Under the pieces are notes generated by a model, which saw only the letters and a program-made list of their open reading frames with translations, did no database searches and was not told where the DNA came from. 64,000 nt of DNA from Kitasatospora phosalacinea (lineage in GTDB: Bacteria > Actinomycetota > Actinomycetes > Streptomycetales > Streptomycetaceae). Shown here one piece after another: positions 52,871 to 62,879 of this stretch (positions are counted from its first letter, which is position 1; the number at the start of each line of letters is the position of its first letter). The position numbers and the translations under genes are program-made. The stretch lies in the NCBI RefSeq assembly GCF_000716545.1, contig NZ_JNWZ01000021.1:62001-126000 (forward strand), given 5' to 3'.

Positions 52871-55534
52871 ATGGCACGCCGCCCGCAGACCGACAGCGAA
52901 CCGGCCCCCGCGAGCGCTCCTCCGGCGGCGGCTCCCGCCGACGCGGCGGCCGCCGTCGACGAGTTGGTCTCCCGAGGGCTCACCGCCCTGGAGGAGTACG
53001 CCTCCTTCACCCAGGAGCAGGTCGACCACATCGTCAAGAAGGCGTCGCTGGCGGCGCTGGCCCAGCACACCGGCCTGGCCGTCCTCGCGGTCGAGGAGAC
53101 CGGCCGCGGCCTGTTCGAGGACAAGGCGGTGAAGAACGTCTTCGCCTGCGAGAACGTCACCCACGTGATGGGCCGGACGAAGACCGTGGGGGTGGTGCGC
53201 CGGGACGAGATCGACGGGATCGTGGAGATCGCCGAGCCGGTGGGCGTGGTCGCGGGCGTCACGCCGGTGACCAACCCGACCTCCACCACGATCTTCAAGG
53301 CGCTGCTCGCGCTCAAGACCCGCAACCCGATCGTCTTCGCCTTCCACCCGGCGGCGCAGCGCTGCTCGGCCGAGGCGGCCCGGATCGTGCGGGACGCGGC
53401 GGTCGCGGCGGGCGCCCCGGCGCACTGCGTGCAGTGGATCGAGCACCCGTCGATGGCGGCGACCGGCGCGCTGATGAACCACCCCGGCGTCGCCACGATC
53501 CTGGCCACCGGCGGCAACGCGATGGTCAAGGCCGCGTACTCGTGCGGGAAGCCCGCGCTGGGCGTGGGCGCGGGCAACGTGCCGGCGTACGTGGAGAGGA
53601 GTGCGGACGTCGAGCGCGCGGTGAACGACATCGTGCTGTCGAAGTCCTTCGACAACGGCATGATCTGCGCCTCCGAGCAGGCGGTGATCCTGGACACCGA
53701 GCTGTACGACGCGGCGATCGCCGAGTTCCGCAGGCTGAAGGCGCACCTGGCGACGCCCGAGGAGAAGGCCAAGCTGGAGCGGCACCTCTTCGGGGTCGGC
53801 GCGGGCACCGACTGCGCGGGCGCGAAGCTGAACGCCGAGGTGGTCGGGCAGTCGGCGCCGGCGATCGCACGGGCGGCGGGCTTCAAGGTGCCGGAGGACA
53901 CCTCGGTGATCCTGGCGGAGGTCGGCGGGGTCGGCGAGGCCGAGCCGCTGACCCGGGAGAAGCTCTGCCCGGTGCTGGCGGTGCTGCGGGCGGACAGCCG
54001 GGCGCGGGGCGTGGAACTGGCGCAGCGGATGGTGGAGTTCAACGGTCTGGGCCACTCGGCGGCGGTGCACACCGAGGACGCGGCGTTCGCCGAGGAGTTC
54101 GGCACGGCGGTGAGGGCCTGCCGGATCATCTGGAACGCGCCGAGCTCGCAGGGCGGTATCGGCGACGTCTACAACGCCTTCATGCCCTCGCTGACGCTGG
54201 GCTGCGGCAGCTACGGCCACAACTCGGTGTCGGGCAACGTCTCGGCGCTGAACCTGGTCAACATCAAGCGGATCGGGCGGCGCAACACCAACATGCAGTG
54301 GTTCAAGGTCCCGCCGAAGATCTACTTCGAGCGCAACTCCATCACGTACCTGACCAGCATGCCGAAGGCCCGCAAGGTCGTGGTCGTCACGGACCGGACC
54401 ATGGTGGAGATCGGCCACCTGGAGCGGATCCGCACCGTGCTGGACCGGCGCCGCGAGCCGGTCGAGGTGCGGGTCGTCGACGACGTCGAGCCGAACCCGA
54501 GCATCGACACGGTGCGCCGGGGCGCGGAGCTGATGCGCGCGTTCGAGCCCGACACCATCGTGGCGCTGGGCGGCGGTTCGCCGATGGACGCGGCGAAGGT
54601 GATGTGGCTGCTGTACGAGCACCCGGAGGTCGAGTTCGCGGACCTGAAGGAGAAGTTCTTCGACATCCGCAAGCGCGCCTTCACCTTCCCGGACCTGGGC
54701 GAGAAGGCCAAGCTGGTGTGCATACCCACCACCTCGGGCACCGGCAGCGAGGTCACCCCGTTCGCGGTGATCACCGACACCGCCACCGGCCAGAAGTACC
54801 CGCTCGCCGACTACGCGCTCACCCCCAGCGTGGCCATCATCGACCCGGCGCTCACCACCCGCCTGCCCAAGGACGTCACCGCCGACTCCGGCTTCGACGC
54901 GCTGACGCACTGCATCGAGACGTACGTGTCGGTGTACGCCAACGACTTCACCGACGGCCTGGCGCTACAGGGCGTCCGGCTGGTCTTCGAGAACCTGGAA
55001 CGGGCCGTCACCGACGGGCCCGGCGACCCGGCGGCCCGGGAGAGGATGCACAACGCCGGCACCATCGCGGGCATGGCGTTCGGCTCGGCCTTCCTGGGCG
55101 TGGTGCACGCCATGGCGCACACCCTGGGCGCGACCTTCCACGTCGCGCACGGGCGCACCAACGCGCTGCTGCTGCCGCACGTGATCCGGTACAACGGGGC
55201 GGCGCCGACCAAGGTGACCAGCTGGCCGAAGTACCGCGCCTACGTGGCGCCGGAGCGCTACCGGCAGATCGCCCGGACGCTCGGCCTGCCCGCCGACACC
55301 CCCGAACAGGGCGTGGAGTCGCTGGCCGCGGCGGTCGAGGAACTGCGCGAGAAGGTCGGCATCCCGCGCTCGTTCAAGGACGCCGGGGTGGACGAGGCGG
55401 CCTTCCTGGCGGCGCTGCCGCAGCAGGCGATGAACGCCTACGAGGACCAGTGCGCGCCCGCCAACCCCCGGATGCCGATGCTGCACGACATGCAGCAGCT
55501 GATGACCTGGGCCTACTACGGCGACCAGAGCTGA
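52871..55534 (+). CDS. adhE: Bifunctional acetaldehyde-CoA/alcohol dehydrogenase
   Basis: This 887-residue fusion reduces acetyl-CoA to acetaldehyde and then ethanol, reoxidising two NADH in fermentation. The aldehyde dehydrogenase half (about 30-460) has [17 protein letters not shown] and catalytic C266 in NGMICASEQ. The iron-dependent alcohol dehydrogenase half (about 475-880) has [24 protein letters not shown], and iron-binding His in [12 protein letters not shown] and [21 protein letters not shown] 52871 has AAAGGTGG 6 bases upstream. An Ala/Pro-rich N-terminal extension of about 28 residues is added. pflB follows after 16 bases. Confidence 0.97.
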   Translation: MARRPQTDSEPAPASAPPAAAPADAAAAVDELVSRGLTALEEYASFTQEQVDHIVKKASLAALAQHTGLAVLAVEETGRGLFEDKAVKNVFACENVTHVMGRTKTVGVVRRDEIDGIVEIAEPVGVVAGVTPVTNPTSTTIFKALLALKTRNPIVFAFHPAAQRCSAEAARIVRDAAVAAGAPAHCVQWIEHPSMAATGALMNHPGVATILATGGNAMVKAAYSCGKPALGVGAGNVPAYVERSADVERAVNDIVLSKSFDNGMICASEQAVILDTELYDAAIAEFRRLKAHLATPEEKAKLERHLFGVGAGTDCAGAKLNAEVVGQSAPAIARAAGFKVPEDTSVILAEVGGVGEAEPLTREKLCPVLAVLRADSRARGVELAQRMVEFNGLGHSAAVHTEDAAFAEEFGTAVRACRIIWNAPSSQGGIGDVYNAFMPSLTLGCGSYGHNSVSGNVSALNLVNIKRIGRRNTNMQWFKVPPKIYFERNSITYLTSMPKARKVVVVTDRTMVEIGHLERIRTVLDRRREPVEVRVVDDVEPNPSIDTVRRGAELMRAFEPDTIVALGGGSPMDAAKVMWLLYEHPEVEFADLKEKFFDIRKRAFTFPDLGEKAKLVCIPTTSGTGSEVTPFAVITDTATGQKYPLADYALTPSVAIIDPALTTRLPKDVTADSGFDALTHCIETYVSVYANDFTDGLALQGVRLVFENLERAVTDGPGDPAARERMHNAGTIAGMAFGSAFLGVVHAMAHTLGATFHVAHGRTNALLLPHVIRYNGAAPTKVTSWPKYRAYVAPERYRQIARTLGLPADTPEQGVESLAAAVEELREKVGIPRSFKDAGVDEAAFLAALPQQAMNAYEDQCAPANPRMPMLHDMQQLMTWAYYGDQS

Positions 55535-55550
55535 GACAAGGACACCCGAG

Positions 55551-57827
55551 ATGACCACCTCGCAGCAGCACCCCGCCACGTCCGCGCCGACCGGGGCCTG
55601 GGACGGCTTCAAGGGCGGCCTGTGGCGCGACGCGATCGACGTCCGCGACTTCATCCAGCAGAACTACACCCCCTACGAGGGCGACGGCTCCTTCCTGGCC
55701 GGCCCGACCGGGCGGACCACCGGGGTCTGGCGGAAGATCACCGCCCTGTTCCCCGAGGAGCGCGCCAAGGGCGTCCTGGACGTCTCCCACGACACGCCCT
55801 CGACCATCACCGCGCACGCCCCCGGCTACATCGACCGGGAGAACGAACTGGTCGTCGGCCTGCAGACCGACGCCCCGCTGAAGCGGGCGATCATGCCGAA
55901 CGGTGGCTGGCGGATGGTCGCGGGCGCGCTGGAGACCTACGGGTACCCGGTCGACCCGGAGCTGGAGAAGGTCTTCACGGCCTACCGCAAGACCCACAAC
56001 GCGGGCGTCTTCGACGCCTACACGCCGGAGATCCGGGCCGCCCGCAAGGCCGGGATCGTCACCGGCCTGCCGGACGCCTACGGGCGCGGCCGGATCATCG
56101 GCGACTACCGGCGGGTCGCGCTGTACGGGGTGGACCGGCTGATCGCCGCCAAGCGCGAGGAGAAGGCGTCCCTGGACGCGGCGCCGAGCGACCCGCGCAC
56201 GCTGGAGGACACCATCCGCGAGCGCGAGGAGCTCGCCGAGCAGATCCGCGCCCTGGAGGAGCTCAAGGCGATGGCCGCGAGCTACGGCCACGACGTCTCC
56301 GGCCCGGCGCGCACCGCCCACCAGGCCGTCCAGTGGCTGTACTTCGCCTATCTGGCGGCGGTGAAGGAGCAGAACGGCGCGGCGATGTCGCTCGGCCGCA
56401 CCTCCACCTTCCTGGACGTCTACCTCGAACGGGACCTGGCAGCCGGGCTGTTGACGGAGGAACAGGCACAGGAACTGGTCGACGACTTCGTCATCAAGCT
56501 GCGGATCGTCCGCTTCCTGCGCACCCCCGAGTACGACGAGCTGTTCTCCGGCGACCCGACCTGGGTCACCGAGTCGATCGGCGGCATCGGCACCGACGGC
56601 CGCCCGCTGGTCACCCGCACCTCGTTCCGTTACCTGCAGACGCTGTACGACCTGGGCCCGGCGCCGGAGCCGAACATGACGGTCCTCTGGTCGCCGAAAC
56701 TCCCGCAGGGCTTCAAGGAGTTCTGCGCGCAGGTGTCGATCGACACCTCCAGCGTGCAGTACGAGTCGGACGAGCTGATGCGCCCGCGCTCCGGCGACGA
56801 CACCGCCATCGCCTGCTGCGTCTCCGCGATGGAGGTCGGCAAGCAGATGCAGTTCTTCGGCGCCCGGGTCAACCTCGCCAAGACGCTGCTCTACGCGATC
56901 AACGGCGGCCGGGACGAGAAGTCCGGCGCCCAGGTCGGCCCCGCCACCGGCGCGCTCACCTCCGAGGTCCTGGGCTACGACGAGGTGACGGCCCGCCTCG
57001 ACCGGCAGCTGGAATGGCTGGCCGAGACGTACGTCCACGCGCTGAACGTCATCCACTACATGCACGACAAGTACGCCTACGAGCGCCTGGAGATGGCCCT
57101 GCACGACCGCGCGGTGCGCCGCACCATGGCCTGCGGCATCGCCGGCCTCGCGGTCGCCGCGGACTCGCTCTCCGCGATCAAGCACGCGAAGGTCCGCCCG
57201 GTGCGCGACGGGACCGGCCTCGCGGTCGACTACGAGATCGAGGGCGAGTACCCGGCCTACGGCAACAACGACGACCGGGCCGACCAGATCGCGGTGCGGC
57301 TGGTCGAGGAGTTCATGCGCAAGGTGCGCAAGCACCCCACCTACCGGGGCGCCGAGCACACCCAGTCGGTGCTGACCATCACCTCCAACGTGGTGTACGG
57401 CAAGAAGACCGGCGCGACCCCGGACGGCCGCCGGGCCGGCGAGCCGTTCTCGCCCGGCGCCAACCCGATGAACGGGCGCGACACCCACGGGTACGTGGCC
57501 AGCGCGATGTCGGTCGCGAAACTCCCCTACGACGCGGCCCAGGACGGCATCTCGCTGACCAACACCGTCACGCCCGACGCACTGGGCCGCACCCCCGAGG
57601 AGCGGGTGCGCAACCTGGCGGGCGTGCTCGACGGGTACACGGCCGTCGGCGGGTTCCACATGAACGTCAACGTGCTGAACCGGGAGACCCTGCTCGACGC
57701 GATGGAGCACCCCGAGCAGTACCCGCAGCTGACCATCCGGGTCAGCGGCTACGCGGTCAACTTCGTCCGGCTGACCAGGGAACAGCAGCTCGACGTCGTC
57801 AACCGCACCTTCCACGGCTCGCTGTAG
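55551..57827 (+). CDS. pflB: Pyruvate formate-lyase (formate acetyltransferase)
   Basis: This 758-residue glycyl radical enzyme splits pyruvate and CoA to acetyl-CoA and formate without oxygen. The two active-site Cys are C422 and C423 ([10 protein letters not shown]), and the radical Gly is G733 in RVSGYAVNF, at nearly the same positions as in Escherichia coli. Length equals that of the classical enzyme. The gene is 16 bases after adhE and 68 bases before the activating enzyme, so the three form an operon feeding acetyl-CoA to AdhE. The glycyl radical form is cleaved by oxygen, so activity implies truly anoxic conditions. Confidence 0.97.
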   Translation: MTTSQQHPATSAPTGAWDGFKGGLWRDAIDVRDFIQQNYTPYEGDGSFLAGPTGRTTGVWRKITALFPEERAKGVLDVSHDTPSTITAHAPGYIDRENELVVGLQTDAPLKRAIMPNGGWRMVAGALETYGYPVDPELEKVFTAYRKTHNAGVFDAYTPEIRAARKAGIVTGLPDAYGRGRIIGDYRRVALYGVDRLIAAKREEKASLDAAPSDPRTLEDTIREREELAEQIRALEELKAMAASYGHDVSGPARTAHQAVQWLYFAYLAAVKEQNGAAMSLGRTSTFLDVYLERDLAAGLLTEEQAQELVDDFVIKLRIVRFLRTPEYDELFSGDPTWVTESIGGIGTDGRPLVTRTSFRYLQTLYDLGPAPEPNMTVLWSPKLPQGFKEFCAQVSIDTSSVQYESDELMRPRSGDDTAIACCVSAMEVGKQMQFFGARVNLAKTLLYAINGGRDEKSGAQVGPATGALTSEVLGYDEVTARLDRQLEWLAETYVHALNVIHYMHDKYAYERLEMALHDRAVRRTMACGIAGLAVAADSLSAIKHAKVRPVRDGTGLAVDYEIEGEYPAYGNNDDRADQIAVRLVEEFMRKVRKHPTYRGAEHTQSVLTITSNVVYGKKTGATPDGRRAGEPFSPGANPMNGRDTHGYVASAMSVAKLPYDAAQDGISLTNTVTPDALGRTPEERVRNLAGVLDGYTAVGGFHMNVNVLNRETLLDAMEHPEQYPQLTIRVSGYAVNFVRLTREQQLDVVNRTFHGSL

Positions 57828-57895
57828 CCCGCCCACGCGGAGCGCGGCCCCCGGCCCACCGGCCGGCGGCCGCGCCCCCGACCGAGGAGCCCGCC

Positions 57896-58711
57896 ATGGC
57901 CGCACCATCCGGACCCGACCTGCCGCCCGGCCCGCCGCCCGCCCCCGCCGCCACGCCGGCCGGAGCCGCCACCCGGCGCCCGGTCACCGGAGCGGTCCAC
58001 TCCTGGGACCTCTCCACCGGCGTGGACGGCCCCGGCACCCGCTTCGTCACCTTCCTGGCCGGCTGCCCGCTCGACTGCCTCTACTGCCACAACCCCGACA
58101 CCCGGCGAACGGGCAACGGCAAGCGCACCAGCGCGGACGAGGTGGTCGCGGAGGCGTCGAAGTACACCGCGTTCATCCGCGCCGCGGGCGGCGGCGCCAC
58201 CGTCAGCGGCGGCGAACCGCTGCTCCAACCGGTGTTCGCCGGCGAGCTGTTCCACCGCTTCAAGCACGAACTCGGCCTGCACACCGCGCTGGACACCTCC
58301 GGCTACCTCGGCCCGCGCGCCAGTGACTCCCTGCTCGCCGACGTCGACCTGGTCCTGCTGGACATCAAGTCCTGGGACCGGGCCCTGTACCGGCGGCTCA
58401 CCGGACGCCCGCTGGAGCCCACCCTGGACTTCGCCCGCCGCCTCGCCGACCTCGGCAAGGACGTCTGGGTCCGCTTCGTCCTCGTCCCCGGCCTGACCGA
58501 CCCGGCCGACAACGTCGAGGGGGTGGCCGCCTTCGCCGCCGTGCTGGGCAACGTCTCCCGGGTCGACGTCCTGCCCTTCCACAAGCTCGGGGCGGCCAAG
58601 TGGACCGCGCTGGGCCGCGAGTTCACCCTCGCGGGGACGCCGTCCCCGACGCCCGAACAGGTCGAGGCGGCCCGTACGCGCTTCACCGCCCACGGCCTGC
58701 ACGCCGTGTGA
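57896..58711 (+). CDS. pflA: Pyruvate formate-lyase activating enzyme
   Basis: This 271-residue radical SAM enzyme makes the glycyl radical on PflB. The cluster motif CPLDCLYCHN supplies C57, C61 and C64. TVSGGEPLLQ is the SAM-binding GGE motif, and DLVLLDIKSWD and VWVRFVLVPGLTD are typical of PflA. A Pro/Ala-rich leader of about 30 residues precedes the usual start. ATG 57896 has GAGGAG 6-11 bases upstream. It is the last gene of adhE-pflB-pflA. Confidence 0.96.
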   Translation: MAAPSGPDLPPGPPPAPAATPAGAATRRPVTGAVHSWDLSTGVDGPGTRFVTFLAGCPLDCLYCHNPDTRRTGNGKRTSADEVVAEASKYTAFIRAAGGGATVSGGEPLLQPVFAGELFHRFKHELGLHTALDTSGYLGPRASDSLLADVDLVLLDIKSWDRALYRRLTGRPLEPTLDFARRLADLGKDVWVRFVLVPGLTDPADNVEGVAAFAAVLGNVSRVDVLPFHKLGAAKWTALGREFTLAGTPSPTPEQVEAARTRFTAHGLHAV

Positions 58712-58764
58712 CCGCCCACCGGTGGGCGGCCCGGCCCGATGGCCGACGGCAGAGCCGGGACCGC

Positions 58765-58770
58765 TAGGCT
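58765..58770 (+). promoter_or_regulatory. -10 box TAGGCT for hemerythrin gene
   Basis: TAGGCT fits TANNNT and is 46 bases before ATG 58817. GGCCCGATGGCC (58735-58746) upstream is a dyad that could bind a regulator. Confidence 0.45.
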
Positions 58771-58816
58771 TCGGCTCCCCGGAACGATCACCGTTCCCCC
58801 GCAGAAGTGGACCCCG

Positions 58817-59512
58817 ATGCCCGCCACCGCCGGCCAGGTCACCGCCGACAAGCGTCTGGACCCGCAGGAGATGGTGGTCCTGCACCGCGTCTTCCGCCGC
58901 GAGATACCGCTCCTGGCCGACCTGGTCGAGACCGCCGCCCCGGGCGACCGGCGGCGCACCGCCGTCCTCGCCGACCACCTCGACCTGCTCCTCGGCGCCC
59001 TGGGCGAGCACCACGAGGGCGAGGACGACCTGCTGTGGCCCAAGCTGCGCGAGCGTGCCGTCCCGGGCACCGACGTCGTCGTGCGGATGGCCCACCAGCA
59101 CGCGGCCGTCGCCGACGCGCTGGCCGCGGCCACCGAACTGTCGCACGACTGGCGCGCCCGGGCCGACCGCGACACCGCCCTGCGCCTCGCCGAGGCCCTG
59201 CGCGCGCTCGACCGGTGCGCCGCGGCCCACATGGACGACGAGGAGGAGCACCTCCTGCCCCTGATGGCCGACCACATCACGGCCCGCGAGTGGTCCGAGG
59301 TCGGTGAACGCGGGCGCCGCAGCGTCCCCAAGGCCAGGCTCCTGGTCTTCCTCGGCGCGATCCTCGAGGACGCGACCGCGCGGGAACGGCAGCTGTTCCT
59401 CGCGCAGATGCCCGCCCCCGCCCGCCTCCTGTGGCGCACCCTCGGCATCCGCCTCTACCGGCGCACCACCACCCGCGTCCGCCGGACCGGCGCCGAGACC
59501 CCCCGGGGGTAG
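58817..59512 (+). CDS. Hemerythrin-like HHE domain protein
   Basis: This 231-residue protein has a four-helix HHE domain with di-iron ligands in VLHRVFRRE, LGEHHEGEDDLLWPKL, MAHQHAAV and AAHMDDEEEHLLPLM. Such proteins bind O2 or NO or protect iron clusters. The C-terminal 65 residues are basic (RRSVPKARLLVFLGAILED...LRRTLGIRLYRRTTTRVRR). Its place directly after the PFL operon suggests oxygen scavenging or sensing for the oxygen-sensitive enzyme, an inference. ATG 58817 was chosen over an upstream GTG because of the promoter box at 58765. Confidence 0.88.
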   Translation: MPATAGQVTADKRLDPQEMVVLHRVFRREIPLLADLVETAAPGDRRRTAVLADHLDLLLGALGEHHEGEDDLLWPKLRERAVPGTDVVVRMAHQHAAVADALAAATELSHDWRARADRDTALRLAEALRALDRCAAAHMDDEEEHLLPLMADHITAREWSEVGERGRRSVPKARLLVFLGAILEDATARERQLFLAQMPAPARLLWRTLGIRLYRRTTTRVRRTGAETPRG

Positions 59513-59526
59513 CAGTCGGCCCCAGC

Positions 59527-59557
59527 TGCGGGAGGGCGGGCCCCGGGCCCTCCCGCA
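59527..59557. terminator. Hairpin between convergent hemerythrin and CBS genes
   Basis: An 11-bp perfect stem (59527-59537 with 59547-59557) lies just after the hemerythrin gene and before the convergent CBS gene end. Confidence 0.7.
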
Positions 59558-59623
59558 CCGTACGGGTGGGGTGACGGAGGCGGGCGGGCCCGGCCGGGGC
59601 CCGGTGCGGCGGATCGGTGCCGC

Positions 59624-60298
59624 TCAGCGCTCCGCGCCGGGGCCCGCCGTGTCGTCGGTGCGGTGGTCGAGCAGCACGGTGACGTCCACGACGCCGTCCA
59701 CGCTGCGGCACAGGCGTTCCAGCACGTCGGCGAGGCTGCGCCGCTCCACCGTGCCGGTCAGCGTGACCCGGCCCTCCTCGACCGTGACGCCGAGGCCGTC
59801 CGGGGACAGGCCCATCGCCCCGTCGAGGACGTCGTGGCGGATCTCCTCCCGGATCGCCCGGTCCTGCCGCAGGAAGACCCGCAGCAGGTCGCCACGGCTG
59901 ACGATGCCGATCAGCCGGCCGGCCTCGTCGACGACCGGGAGCCGCTTGAGGTGCGCGTGCTGCATCCGACGGGCGGCTTCCACGACCGTCCACTCGGGGC
60001 GACAGCACAGCGCCGGGCGGCTCATCAGTTCGCCCGCGGTGGTGGCCCGGCTGCGGGCGGCCTGCTCGGGGGACAGGCCGGGCACGAGCAGCAGGCCGGC
60101 CGGGTCCTCCCGGGCGCACTCGCCGAGCAGCAGGTCCGCCTCGGAGACGATCCCGACGGGCCGGTCCTCGGCGTCCAGCACGGGCACCGCCGCGACGTCG
60201 TGCTCGGCGAGGAGCCGGGCGATCTCCTTGAACCCGGTGCCGGGCCGCACGCTCACCACCGGACGGGTCATCAACTGGCCCACGCTTCGGTGTCGCAT
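59624..60298 (-). CDS. CBS-pair and BON domain protein
   Basis: This 224-residue protein has two CBS motifs: VGQLMTRPVVSVRPGTGFKEIARLLAEHDVAAVPVLDAEDRPVGIVSEADLL (about 5-58) and AGELMSRPALCCRPEWTVVEAARRMQHAHLKRLPVVDEAGRLIGIVSRGDLL (about 85-136). A BON domain follows (RHDVLDGAMGLSPDGLGVTVEEGRVTLTGTVERRSLADVLERL). CBS pairs bind adenine nucleotides, so it may sense energy charge during hypoxia. ATG 60298 has AGGAAGG 9 bases upstream, at the end of an 11-unit hexamer repeat. Confidence 0.92.
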   Translation of the reverse strand: MRHRSVGQLMTRPVVSVRPGTGFKEIARLLAEHDVAAVPVLDAEDRPVGIVSEADLLLGECAREDPAGLLLVPGLSPEQAARSRATTAGELMSRPALCCRPEWTVVEAARRMQHAHLKRLPVVDEAGRLIGIVSRGDLLRVFLRQDRAIREEIRHDVLDGAMGLSPDGLGVTVEEGRVTLTGTVERRSLADVLERLCRSVDGVVDVTVLLDHRTDDTAGPGAER

Positions 60299-60310
60299 CG
60301 TCGCTGTCCT

Positions 60311-60376
60311 TCCTGTTCCTGTTCCTGTTCCTGTTCCTGTTCCTGTTCTTGCTTCTGCTCCTGCTCCTGCTCCTGC
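60311..60376. repeat. 11-unit hexanucleotide repeat in the usp-CBS intergenic region
   Basis: On the plus strand six TCCTGT units (60311-60346) are followed by TCTTGC, TTCTGC and three TCCTGC units (to 60376). Read in the sense of the genes each unit is ACAGGA or GCAGGA, so most units hold an AGGA Shine-Dalgarno core. The array ends next to the real ribosome-binding site of the CBS gene. Confidence 0.95.
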
Positions 60377-60387
60377 GCGGTCGCGGG

Positions 60388-60849
60388 TCATCGGGCGGAG
60401 GCCCGGGCCGCGTCGTGGCGGACCACGACGACGGGGCACGGCGCGTGCTGGACGCAGTGCTGGCCGACCGACCCCAGCAGCGCCCCGGCGAACCCGCCGT
60501 GGCCGCGGCCGCCGACCACCAGCAGTTCGGCGCCGCGCGCCGCGGCCAGCAGGGACGCGACCGCGCCGCCCCTGACCACCCGGGCGGCGATCCGGACCGG
60601 TCGCCCGGGGCCGGCCGCCTCGGCGACGGCGGCGTCGAGGGTCTTGCGCGCGATGCCCGCGGCGAAGTCCGCGTCGTCGGGGTGCCCGGACCAGCCCGGC
60701 GCGGACAGGTGCTGCCAGGCGGTCACCGCCTCGACGTCCGCACCGACCGCGTGCGCCTGGCCGACGGCCCAGCGCAGCGCGTCCACGGAGGACGGGGACC
60801 CGTCCACCCCGACCACGATCCTGCGCGGTACCACGTTCTGCTCCTGCAC
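60388..60849 (-). CDS. Universal stress protein, single domain
   Basis: This 153-residue UspA protein starts at GTG 60849, 6 bases after AGGAGG. It has RIVVGVDGSPSSVDALRWAVGQA and the nucleotide-binding loop LLVVGGRGHGGFAGALLGSVGQHCVQHAPCPVVVVR (G-2x-G-9x-G-S). It is probably transcribed with the CBS-BON gene 89 bases downstream across the hexamer array. With the two double-domain relatives in this island it forms a typical DevR-type stress set. Confidence 0.93.
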   Translation of the reverse strand: MQEQNVVPRRIVVGVDGSPSSVDALRWAVGQAHAVGADVEAVTAWQHLSAPGWSGHPDDADFAAGIARKTLDAAVAEAAGPGRPVRIAARVVRGGAVASLLAAARGAELLVVGGRGHGGFAGALLGSVGQHCVQHAPCPVVVVRHDAARASAR

Positions 60850-61146
60850 GGTGTGCCTCCTGGTTCCCGGTGATGACTCCACCTTCGTGCGGCGGCGCCC
60901 GGCGCCGTAGGGCCGCTGGGGCCGGGCGAGGGGGCCGACCGTCCCCGCCGCGCGGACCCGGGCTCCCCGGCGGCGGCAACATGCCGGACGGGGGCCCAAC
61001 GAGCGCAGGCCGGTGACCAACGGACCAGCGCCGTACGGGGCCGCGCCCCGGATCCTGGTCCCGGGCCGCCCGTCCACCGGACGGAGCTCGAACCCACCTC
61101 GGCCAGGGCTTCCTGACGGGTCGGCAGCGCACGCGAGGAGACCGCC
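60850..61146. promoter_or_regulatory. Divergent promoter region of usp and doxX remnant
   Basis: A 297-bp gap. AGGGCCGCTGGGGCC (60911-60925) is a dyad-like element upstream of usp that resembles hypoxia-regulator sites, not verified. GCGAGGAGACC before 61147 is the ribosome-binding site of the DoxX remnant. Confidence 0.35.
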
Positions 61147-61721
61147 ATGACGTCCACCGCGGAACCGCCCCGCACCCCGATCGACACCCGCACCGCGGGT
61201 CTCGGCCACGAGCCCGCCGGGCGCGCACTCGCCGCCGCACGGGTGGCCCTCGGGCTCGTCTTCCTCCGGGCCTTCCCCGACAAGGTCTTCGGGCTCGGCT
61301 ACTCCACCAGGTCCGAAGGCGCCTTGGTCTAGGACGGCTCGCCGACCAAGGGCTTCCTCAGCCACGTCGCGGCCGGTCCGCTGCGGTCCACCTTCCACGC
61401 CTGGGCCGGCCGTGGGCGGACCGGTTGTTCATGCTCGGCCTACTGGGCATCGGCGCGGCCCTGGTCGCGGGCGTGGCGCTGCGCCCGGCGGCGGTGGCGG
61501 GAACGCTGCTGCTCGCCATGGTGCGGACGGCCGAGTGGCCGCCGGCCCGGCACCTGGCCGGCGGGGCGCCCAGCGGATCCGACCAACCCGGCCGTGACCA
61601 CCACCTGGTCTACGCCCTCCCGCTGGTCGCCCTGGCGGCCGCGCGGGCCGGTGACCGCCGGGGCCCGGGCCGGTGGCGGGCCGCGCGGTCGGTGGTCCGG
61701 GCCCGCAGCCGGCTGCGCTGA
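61147..61721 (+). pseudogene. DoxX-family membrane protein, inactivated
   Basis: ATG 61147 opens a DoxX-like protein (GRALAAARVALGLVFLRAFPDKVFGLGYST). An in-frame TAG at 61330 replaces a residue before DGSPTKGFLSHVAAGPLRSTFHAWAG, and a shift near 61410 moves the rest into another frame (LFMLGLLGIGAALVAGVALRPAAVAGTLLLAMVRTAEWPPA...HHLVYALPLVALAAA). A pair of compensating one-base changes affects SGSDQPGRDHH. The full protein would have four membrane helices. Loss of function is very likely. Confidence 0.85.
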
Positions 61722-61885
61722 ACACCCCGCCGACGCCGCCCGGCCCCCACACCAAGTCCCGCTGCGAAAAGGGACCTTGGACCTGCACGAAGGACTGTCG
61801 GGCCCTGGGGGGCGCCCGCCGCGAACAGCAGCATGGAACCCGGAGGCGGGACACCGAATCACCGCCCGACGGAAGGGGAACGGCC

Positions 61886-62746
61886 ATGGCCCACGGAATC
61901 GTGACCGGGTTCGACGGATCAGCGCGGTCCGAGGCGGCGGTCGGCTGGGCCGCCGCCGAGGCGGCCCAGCGGGGCGAGCCGCTGCGGATCGTCCACGCCT
62001 GGCCCTGGCTCGGATCGGCCCGGACCGACCGGCCGGCGGCGGCGCCCCGCCACAGCGCCCTGCCGGAGCTGGACGAGGCCGCCGACCGGCTGCGCGACGT
62101 CCACCCCAGCCTGGACGTCGTCACCGAGGCGGTGGCCGACGACCCCGTCGACGCCCTGCTCGCCCGCGCCGCCGACCACCGGCTCGTCGTGCTGGGCTCG
62201 CGCGGCCTCGGCGGTTTCGCCGGCCTGCTGGTGGGCTCCGTCGGCCTGGCCGTCGCCGCCCGCAGCACCACCCCGGTGGTCCTGGTGCGCGACGCCGCGC
62301 CCGCCGCCTCCGGCGACGGTACCGGCCGTCCCGAGATCGTCGTGGGCGTGGCGGGCGAGTCCTCGGCGGCGGTGCTGGAGTTCGCGTTTGCCGAGGCCGA
62401 GCGCAGGGGAGCCCGGGTGCGGGCGGTGCACGGGTGGGAAATGGTCCCGTTCTGGACGGCGGCGGGCTGGGTGCCGCCGCAGGAGGACGTCGAACTCCGG
62501 GGCGCCGAGGTCGGGGACGCACTGGCCAAGGCCCTCGCCGCGGTCCGGGCGGCGCACCCCGACGTCGAATCGGTCGCCGAGACCAGGACCGGGGGCGCCG
62601 CGAACGCGCTGGTCGCCGCCTCGGTCCACGCCGACCTGGTCGTGGTGGGCCGCCGTGAGCACCGCCTCGGCACCCGTCTCGGCGCGGTCGCCCACGCGGC
62701 GATCCACCACTGCACCGCCCCGGTCGCCGTCGTCCCGCACGCCTGA
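61886..62746 (+). CDS. Universal stress protein, tandem UspA domains
   Basis: This 286-residue protein has two UspA domains: IVTGFDGSARSEAAVGWAAAEAA ... LVVLGSRGLGGFAGLLVGSVGLAVAARSTTPVVLV, and IVVGVAGESSAAVLEFAFAEAERRGARV ... LVVVGRREHRLGTRLGAVAHAAIHHCTAPVAVVPHA. Both have ATP-binding loops, the second less perfect. ATG 61886 follows GGAAGGGG. The upstream DNA contains AGGGACCTTGGACC (61768-61781), similar to elements near the other usp gene, which suggests shared control. Confidence 0.93.
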   Translation: MAHGIVTGFDGSARSEAAVGWAAAEAAQRGEPLRIVHAWPWLGSARTDRPAAAPRHSALPELDEAADRLRDVHPSLDVVTEAVADDPVDALLARAADHRLVVLGSRGLGGFAGLLVGSVGLAVAARSTTPVVLVRDAAPAASGDGTGRPEIVVGVAGESSAAVLEFAFAEAERRGARVRAVHGWEMVPFWTAAGWVPPQEDVELRGAEVGDALAKALAAVRAAHPDVESVAETRTGGAANALVAASVHADLVVVGRREHRLGTRLGAVAHAAIHHCTAPVAVVPHA

Positions 62747-62879
62747 CCGCCGGTTCGGCACGGGCTCGGTTCCCGCCCCCACCGACGGCGTGCGGTGATC
62801 CGGCGGCCGGTGACGGACGCGGACGATCACGTGGGCACGGGGCGTTCACCCGTCGGCGGGCCGGCTGCCCGCTCACCCC

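Noticed and set aside
50339..55554. Frames of about 1450-1520 codons opposite and across hpf, usp and adhE
   Set aside because: Low-complexity translations without motifs; the overlapping genes have full catalytic signatures.
60311..60376. CRISPR-like array
   Set aside because: Six-base units with no spacers; it is a simple tandem repeat.
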